From Candidatus Rifleibacteriota bacterium (GTDB lineage Bacteria; Muiribacteriota; Ozemobacteria; Ozemobacterales; Ozemobacteraceae), in contig JAAYVD010000101.1 of assembly GCA_012517355.1 (NCBI GenBank), positions 1-64,000 of the forward strand: a stretch of DNA of 64,000 bases, read 5' to 3'. The notes beneath the pieces are model-generated. The model had not been told where the DNA came from. It made no database searches and saw only the letters and a list, made by a program, of their open reading frames with translations. Every line of letters starts with the position of its first letter. Position 1 is the stretch's first letter. A program made the position numbers and the translations under genes. Positions 59,727 through 64,000 of this stretch are shown in pieces.

Positions 59727-62017
59727 CCACCAACCATCTCATCGATCAGCTGATCCGGAACCTCACCTCCGAGAGCACCCACAAGGCCCTCCGGTTCGAG
59801 GATTTCATTGCCCGCATCAAGCCGGAAGGGGAGCGCATCTTCCGCAACATCTTCCAGCTCTTCCACGACATGATCCATTACCACATCGCCGACGTCACCG
59901 ACGAGTATCCCGGCGACGCCGAGTCGATCGGTTTCCTGCAATACAACCTCGATCCCCTGTTCATCGAGAACACCGAGAAGCCCTTCTTCGCCGACCGCCT
60001 GTTTTCCAATCGGCTGGTCAACCTGGCCAAGTCCTTCCGGATGAGCTCGGCCCCCAACAAGATCTACGTCTTCAAGGGCCCGGCCGGCAGCGGCAAGAGC
60101 ACCTTCCTCAACAACCTGATGGACAAGTTCGAGAAATACGTGCGGCTCGACGACGGGCTGATGTACGAGGTGGTCTGGCGCATCCCCTACGAGGAAGGCG
60201 GCGAGGTCGGGTCGCGGCGGCTCGACGGCATCGACGGCAAGTCGTTCCTCGACGCCCTGGGCCGTGACGGGAAAGACGGCAAGGCCCATGCGCGCCCGGA
60301 AGGGGTCACCTTCTTCGAGGTGCCTTGTCCCAACCACGACAACCCCTTTTTGATGGTGCCGCGCCAGTACCGGGCCGACCTGCTGCGCGAACTGGTCGAT
60401 GACGAGGGCCTGAAGAAGCGGCTGTTCAAGCACAAGCAGTACCAGTGGGTGTTCAAGAACGAGCCCTGCACGATCTGTCATAGCATCTTCGATGCCCTCA
60501 GCGAGCGGTTCACGATCAAGGAGATCTTCGCCATGATCTACGCCCGCCGCTACCTGTTCAACCGCAAACAGGGCATCGGGGTGTCGGTCTTCAACTCCGG
60601 CGACGATGTCGAGAAGCAGACCATCCGCACCAACGAGAAGATCCAGAGTTTCCTGAACGAGTTCTTCCAGGACAGCAACAAGGTCAAATACGTGCATTCG
60701 AGTTATGCCAACACCAACGTCGGGGTGCGTTCCCTGATGGACCTGAAAGCCCGCAACATCCAGCGGTTCCTCGACCTGCACGGCATCATCTCCGACGAGG
60801 TCCACAAGGTACAGGACATCGAGGAGCGGATCCGCTCGCTGTTCATCGTGCTGATGAACCCCGAGGACTTCGACAACATGGGCAAGCACACCGGCCAGGA
60901 TTCCCACGAACTCGACCAGGCGCTGAAGGACCGGCTGCACGAGATCCTGGTTCCCTACGTGCTCGACTACAACACCGAGATCAAGATCTACACGAACACG
61001 TTCGGCGAGCAGATCCGGTTGCGGTTCATGCCCCACGTGCTCGACAACTTCGCCAAGACCATCATCAGCAGCCGGGTCAAGGGGGAGTCGAAGGCGATCG
61101 AGGACTGGATCGAGGATGACCGCGCCTACACGAAATACTGCGATCCCGACTTCTACCTGCTGAAGATGGACCTCTACACCGGCGTCATCCCCGAGTGGCT
61201 GACCAAGGAGGACCGCGCCTCGCTGAAGGCCGAGGTGCGCAAGGCCGTGCTGGCCGAGTCGGAGAAGGACGGCCACGACGGGTTCTCGGGACGCGAGTCG
61301 CTGCACATCTTCAACGACTTCTACACGCGGTTCTCGAAGAAGCGGCCGATCACCATGCGACACCTGTACGAGTTTTTCATGGACGATCACCGCAACTACA
61401 GCACCAAGATCCCGCGCGACTTTCTCAAGCACCTGACCGACCTCTACGACTACGAGGTGCTCAAGGAGGTCAAGGACTCGATGTACTCGTTCAACGAGGA
61501 CGAGATCCGCAAGACGATCCTGAATTACCTGGTGGCCATCACCCACAGCGTGGGCGACACCTTCAAGAACCCCTACCTGAACTACGAGGAGTTCGTGGTG
61601 ACGAGCGACTTTCTCGACATCGTGGAGACCCACCTGATGGGCTACAGCGCCTCGAATTACCAGCGCAGCAAGTTCCGCGAGGAGGCCGTCGCCGAGTATG
61701 CCTCGGTGACCCTGGCGCGGGAGCTGAAGGTCGAGGGGAAGAAGATCACCGAAACCCGGCAGTTCCAGGAGATGTACGCCCAGTTTACCAAGACGGCGCG
61801 CGAGAACGTGCTCGAGCCCTACGTCGGCAACAGCAATTTCCGGTGCGCCATCAAGGAATACGAGACTTCCGATTTCGACAAGTACGACACCAAGATCCGT
61901 GAGCGGGTGAAGGTCCTGTTCGAGACGCTGGCCGGCAAATACGGCTATTCCACGGAGTGCAGCAAGGTCGCCGTCCTGTACGTGCTGGACAACGACCTGC
62001 ACCGGAAGTTCAAATAG
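59723..62017 (+). CDS. Second, divergent PrkA-like AAA+ protein
   Basis: 764 aa from ATG 59723. Walker A KGPAGSGKSTFLNN at about 117-130. Overall order resembles PrkA: LAKSFRMSSAPNKIYVFKG, IFDALSERFTIKEIFAMIYA, GVSVFNSGDDVEKQTIRTNE, VKYVHSSYANTNVGVRSLMD, and the helical C-terminal kinase-like region (IHSRVKG-type segment at VLDNFAKTIISSRVKGESKA). It is longer and has extra features: CPNHDNPFL and EPCTICHS, a possible zinc or redox Cys/His set. Sequence identity to the first PrkA appears low. Being fourth in the operon suggests a partner or regulator of the PrkA/YeaH/SpoVR machine. Confidence 0.88.
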   Translation: MTTNHLIDQLIRNLTSESTHKALRFEDFIARIKPEGERIFRNIFQLFHDMIHYHIADVTDEYPGDAESIGFLQYNLDPLFIENTEKPFFADRLFSNRLVNLAKSFRMSSAPNKIYVFKGPAGSGKSTFLNNLMDKFEKYVRLDDGLMYEVVWRIPYEEGGEVGSRRLDGIDGKSFLDALGRDGKDGKAHARPEGVTFFEVPCPNHDNPFLMVPRQYRADLLRELVDDEGLKKRLFKHKQYQWVFKNEPCTICHSIFDALSERFTIKEIFAMIYARRYLFNRKQGIGVSVFNSGDDVEKQTIRTNEKIQSFLNEFFQDSNKVKYVHSSYANTNVGVRSLMDLKARNIQRFLDLHGIISDEVHKVQDIEERIRSLFIVLMNPEDFDNMGKHTGQDSHELDQALKDRLHEILVPYVLDYNTEIKIYTNTFGEQIRLRFMPHVLDNFAKTIISSRVKGESKAIEDWIEDDRAYTKYCDPDFYLLKMDLYTGVIPEWLTKEDRASLKAEVRKAVLAESEKDGHDGFSGRESLHIFNDFYTRFSKKRPITMRHLYEFFMDDHRNYSTKIPRDFLKHLTDLYDYEVLKEVKDSMYSFNEDEIRKTILNYLVAITHSVGDTFKNPYLNYEEFVVTSDFLDIVETHLMGYSASNYQRSKFREEAVAEYASVTLARELKVEGKKITETRQFQEMYAQFTKTARENVLEPYVGNSNFRCAIKEYETSDFDKYDTKIRERVKVLFETLAGKYGYSTECSKVAVLYVLDNDLHRKFK

Positions 62018-62046
62018 GGAGCGCGCCGGCGGAATGGTCCCCTTGC

Positions 62047-62123
62047 CCGGCAGGACCTGTGGTTTCGCGCCGCCGTCCCTGGCCGAAAAGGGGGATGCCC
62101 TGCCGACCAGGTGTCGGTCGGGC
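62047..62123 (+). repeat. Intergenic multi-hairpin repeat, diverged copy after the prkA operon
   Basis: ggtttcgcgccgccgtccct, ggccgaaaagggggatgccc, tgccgaccaggtgtcggtcg keep the family order. It lies 30 nt after the second prkA-like gene. Confidence 0.75.
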
Positions 62124-62229
62124 CCGTGTCGATTGGTTGCCGTTTCCGGGCGGGTTGGCAGGGCCGGCAGGGATGTAACCTTTGCCTTCCCTCAGGTAAG
62201 ATCAGGGAAACCCACGGCAGGAGGATGAT

Positions 62230-63078
62230 ATGACCAACCGCCGGACGATCGCCCTGGTCTTTCCGTTGTGCCTGTTCCTGTTCGTGACCGCCCCCGCCCT
62301 GCTGGCCGAGTCGGGCATGCAGGACGTCCTCGACGGGCACACCCCCAGCGGGACGACCGCCCCGGCTACCCCGAAGGCCACCGCCGCCCCCGAGAAGCCG
62401 GCCGCCGCTGCCCCTGCCGTGGCGGTCCAGGATCCCTGGGTGAAGATCATGGAACGCCTGGCCAAGATCTTCGAACGGTTGACGGGAATCTACGAGAAGC
62501 TGGTCAACCTGATCAAGACGAAGAAAACCACGGCGGCGAAGCCGTCGGCAACGGACAAGCCCGGGTCCACCCCACCGGCCTCCTCGGGCAAGGACACCGG
62601 TGCCCTGGCCGACTACAAAGGGGGCAAGTTGTCGCCCGCCGAGTTCGGCCGGGTGTTCGGTCCCGCGGCCCGCGAATCGATGAAGTTGACTGGTGTTCCG
62701 GCTTCGGTGACCCTTGCCCAGGCCGCCCTGGAGACCGGGTGGGGAAAATCCAGCATCGGTGACGCCAAGAACCTGTTCGGGATGAAGGGGACTGGGCCCG
62801 CCGGCACCACCCTGGTCTGGACGACCGAATACGTGAACGGGAAGTACATCAGGATCCAGGACAAGTTCCGGAAATACCACTCATGGCGTGAATCCATCGA
62901 CGACCACGCCCGTTTGCTCAGTCAGGGGTCGCGCTACAAGAAATGCATGGCCAACAAGAACAATCCCGACCAGTTCGCCCGGGAACTCCAGAAGGCCGGG
63001 TATGCGACCGATCCCCAGTATGCGTCGAAGCTGATCGGCATCATGAAGGCGAACAACTTCTACCAGTATGACAAGTGA
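62230..63078 (+). CDS. Secreted glucosaminidase (GH73/FlgJ-type)
   Basis: 282 aa. caggagga before ATG 62230. Signal peptide IALVFPLCLFLFVTAPALLA. Ala/Pro/Thr-rich linker with an amphipathic helix (WVKIMERLAKIFERLTGIYE), then the glucosaminidase domain from about 140: ASVTLAQAALETGWGKSSIG contains the catalytic Glu, followed by NLFGMKGTGPAGTT, DKFRKYHSWRESIDDHARLL and PDQFARELQKAGYATDPQYASKL (partial quote of the conserved end). It hydrolyses peptidoglycan glycan strands in the periplasm. No SH3 or LysM module. TAAGAT at 62197-62202 may be its -10. Confidence 0.93.
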   Translation: MTNRRTIALVFPLCLFLFVTAPALLAESGMQDVLDGHTPSGTTAPATPKATAAPEKPAAAAPAVAVQDPWVKIMERLAKIFERLTGIYEKLVNLIKTKKTTAAKPSATDKPGSTPPASSGKDTGALADYKGGKLSPAEFGRVFGPAARESMKLTGVPASVTLAQAALETGWGKSSIGDAKNLFGMKGTGPAGTTLVWTTEYVNGKYIRIQDKFRKYHSWRESIDDHARLLSQGSRYKKCMANKNNPDQFARELQKAGYATDPQYASKLIGIMKANNFYQYDK

Positions 63079-63103
63079 GATCCTGAGAAAGGAGTCCTCT
63101 CCC

Positions 63104-63724
63104 ATGCGCAAAACCTTCCTGGTGATGGTGATGGTCCTCCTGGTGGCCGGCCCGGCCGGCGTGGCGTTCGCCGAAGACAAGGTCCTGGCCACGGTTTCCG
63201 GTGAGATCACCGGGGAAAAGGGGAAGGTCTTCCAGGTCGACAAGGTCCTCAAGGACGACGGTGTCTGGGTGCAAGTGAGTGGCCCCCTTCCCGACAAGAG
63301 CCTGGTCTGGACCAGTGAGAACCTCGGGGTGGAGGAGAAGACCTTCACCCTGGACGGCAAGGCGGAGAGCCTGGCGCTGAAAGACCTGACCGGCGACAGC
63401 GTGCCCGAGGTCGTCACGGCCGCCTTCTATGGCCCCAAGGCGAGCGGCATGTGGGTGTTCACCTGGAGCGGGGCCGACAAGAAATTCGTTCCCATCGTCG
63501 TCACCCATCCCAAGGAGGACCTGACCCGCGACTTCTTCGTGGCCGACATCCAGCAGGAGTCGGGCGGCGAACTGGTGATCGGCCCCGACGGCAAGGTCAC
63601 CTGCCTTGGCCTGATCTACAGCGAGAAGGAAGGCGAGGAGCCACAGCCCGCCCAGTATGTGTACGAACTCAAGGACGGGAAATACGTGTTCGCCGAGAGG
63701 AAACCACTGCCGGCGAAGCCCTGA
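63104..63724 (+). CDS. Small exported protein with integrin-like (FG-GAP-type) motif
   Basis: 206 aa from ATG 63104 (gaaaggag upstream); a frame from 63068 overlapping the previous gene is less likely. Signal peptide KTFLVMVMVLLVAGPAGVAFA. The mature part is beta-rich; LALKDLTGDSVPEVVTAAFY resembles the Asp-rich loop of FG-GAP/VCBS repeats. It shares direction with the glucosaminidase, 25 nt after its stop, so they are probably co-expressed. Function not known. Confidence 0.8.
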   Translation: MRKTFLVMVMVLLVAGPAGVAFAEDKVLATVSGEITGEKGKVFQVDKVLKDDGVWVQVSGPLPDKSLVWTSENLGVEEKTFTLDGKAESLALKDLTGDSVPEVVTAAFYGPKASGMWVFTWSGADKKFVPIVVTHPKEDLTRDFFVADIQQESGGELVIGPDGKVTCLGLIYSEKEGEEPQPAQYVYELKDGKYVFAERKPLPAKP

Positions 63725-63748
63725 ATGGTGATCTGAAGAGGGATTTCA

Positions 63749-63781
63749 GGCGACCGTCTGCCTTCGTGGCCGACGGTCGCC
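63749..63781 (+). terminator. Hairpin after the exported-protein gene
   Basis: ggcgaccgtc (63749-63758) pairs perfectly with gacggtcgcc (63772-63781) over a 13-nt loop, 25 nt after the stop. A short gtcattt follows; a factor-independent terminator is likely but the T-run is weak. Confidence 0.65.
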
Positions 63782-64000
63782 GTCATTTGCGGCGGCTGTT
63801 TGTTGGCGGTGGGGAGAACTGCAGAAATCCTGAAGAGGAGATGTTGGCTCCCAGAGAGGAGGGGAAGGCAGGAAAGGGCAAGGGAATTTTTATTTGGAGA
63901 ACGGAGGAGAGGGCGCAGGGGAATGGGGGAAGGCGGGGAAGGGGAGAGCGTGGCGGCAAAGCGGTCGTAGCACAAACCCTTTTGGGGTTTCGATGTGGAA
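63782..64000. other. Noncoding right edge
   Basis: Purine-rich, lower GC than the surrounding genes, with no supported gene or RNA. Composition resembles the gap downstream of ftsZ (8700-9060), including runs such as ggggaatggggg. Confidence 0.5.

Noticed and set aside
1-64000. tRNA, rRNA, riboswitch, insertion sequence or phage genes
   Set aside because: No T-loop/anticodon-like arrangement, no transposase or integrase motif and no recognised riboswitch core was found by eye; a covariance search could still reveal small RNAs.

Overview
The window is GC-rich chromosomal DNA from what looks like a diderm (Gram-negative-type) bacterium. A protein with a C-terminal outer-membrane-type beta-barrel ending in Phe, lipoprotein and signal-peptide genes, and a dcw cell-division cluster support this. 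Gene content (large two-sensor cyclases, a PrkA/YeaH/SpoVR operon with a second PrkA, LarBC, unusual fusions) suggests a poorly sampled lineage. Candidatus Riflebacteria/Ozemobacter is one possibility, but that is only a guess. No tRNA, rRNA, CRISPR array, transposase or phage gene was seen. Long open frames opposite the real genes are GC-composition shadows.

Layout. 1-8685, minus strand: a tightly packed run read right to left: radical SAM protein, BMP-type lipoprotein, murI, LivK-like binding protein, a membrane ferredoxin fused to a PaaK-like adenylating domain, and a zinc-ribbon membrane protein cut by the left edge. 9146-16273, minus: dcw genes murD-ftsW-murG-(gap with promoter)-ftsQ-ftsA-ftsZ; murC and murB are absent from their usual place. 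16510-19256, plus: PqqD-like protein, ATP-grasp ligase and LysA-like PLP decarboxylase, divergent from murD. 19362-26210, plus: urea transporter/M23 fusion, TPR/beta-barrel protein, TPR protein and a secreted GyrI-like protein. 26419-30149, minus: larB-larC (nickel-pincer cofactor) and an M42 peptidase. 30643-31606, plus: strong promoter and two tandem small helical proteins. 31749-32807, minus: LPG-synthase-type flippase.

32930-38750 and 45915-52030, plus: two pairs of overlapping genes for large membrane class III nucleotide cyclases. Within each pair one protein keeps the metal-binding aspartates but has lost the transition-state arginine (or both Asn and Arg). The other keeps Asn/Arg and the base-recognition Lys but has lost a metal aspartate. 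Each pair should therefore build one composite active site, as in mammalian C1/C2 adenylyl cyclase. This is the most striking content of the window. Between the pairs lie an STN-domain exported protein with a leader-like N terminus, a radical SAM protein, a DMT transporter, a small secreted protein, a TIM-barrel protein and a YitT protein.

53049-62017: a TPR gene (minus) divergent from a plus-strand prkA-yeaH-spoVR-prkA2 operon. 62230-63724: a secreted glucosaminidase and a small exported protein.

A multi-hairpin repeat of about 70 nt recurs in five intergenic places on both strands, once as a tandem array of about four units (52053-52368) and once between larB and larC.
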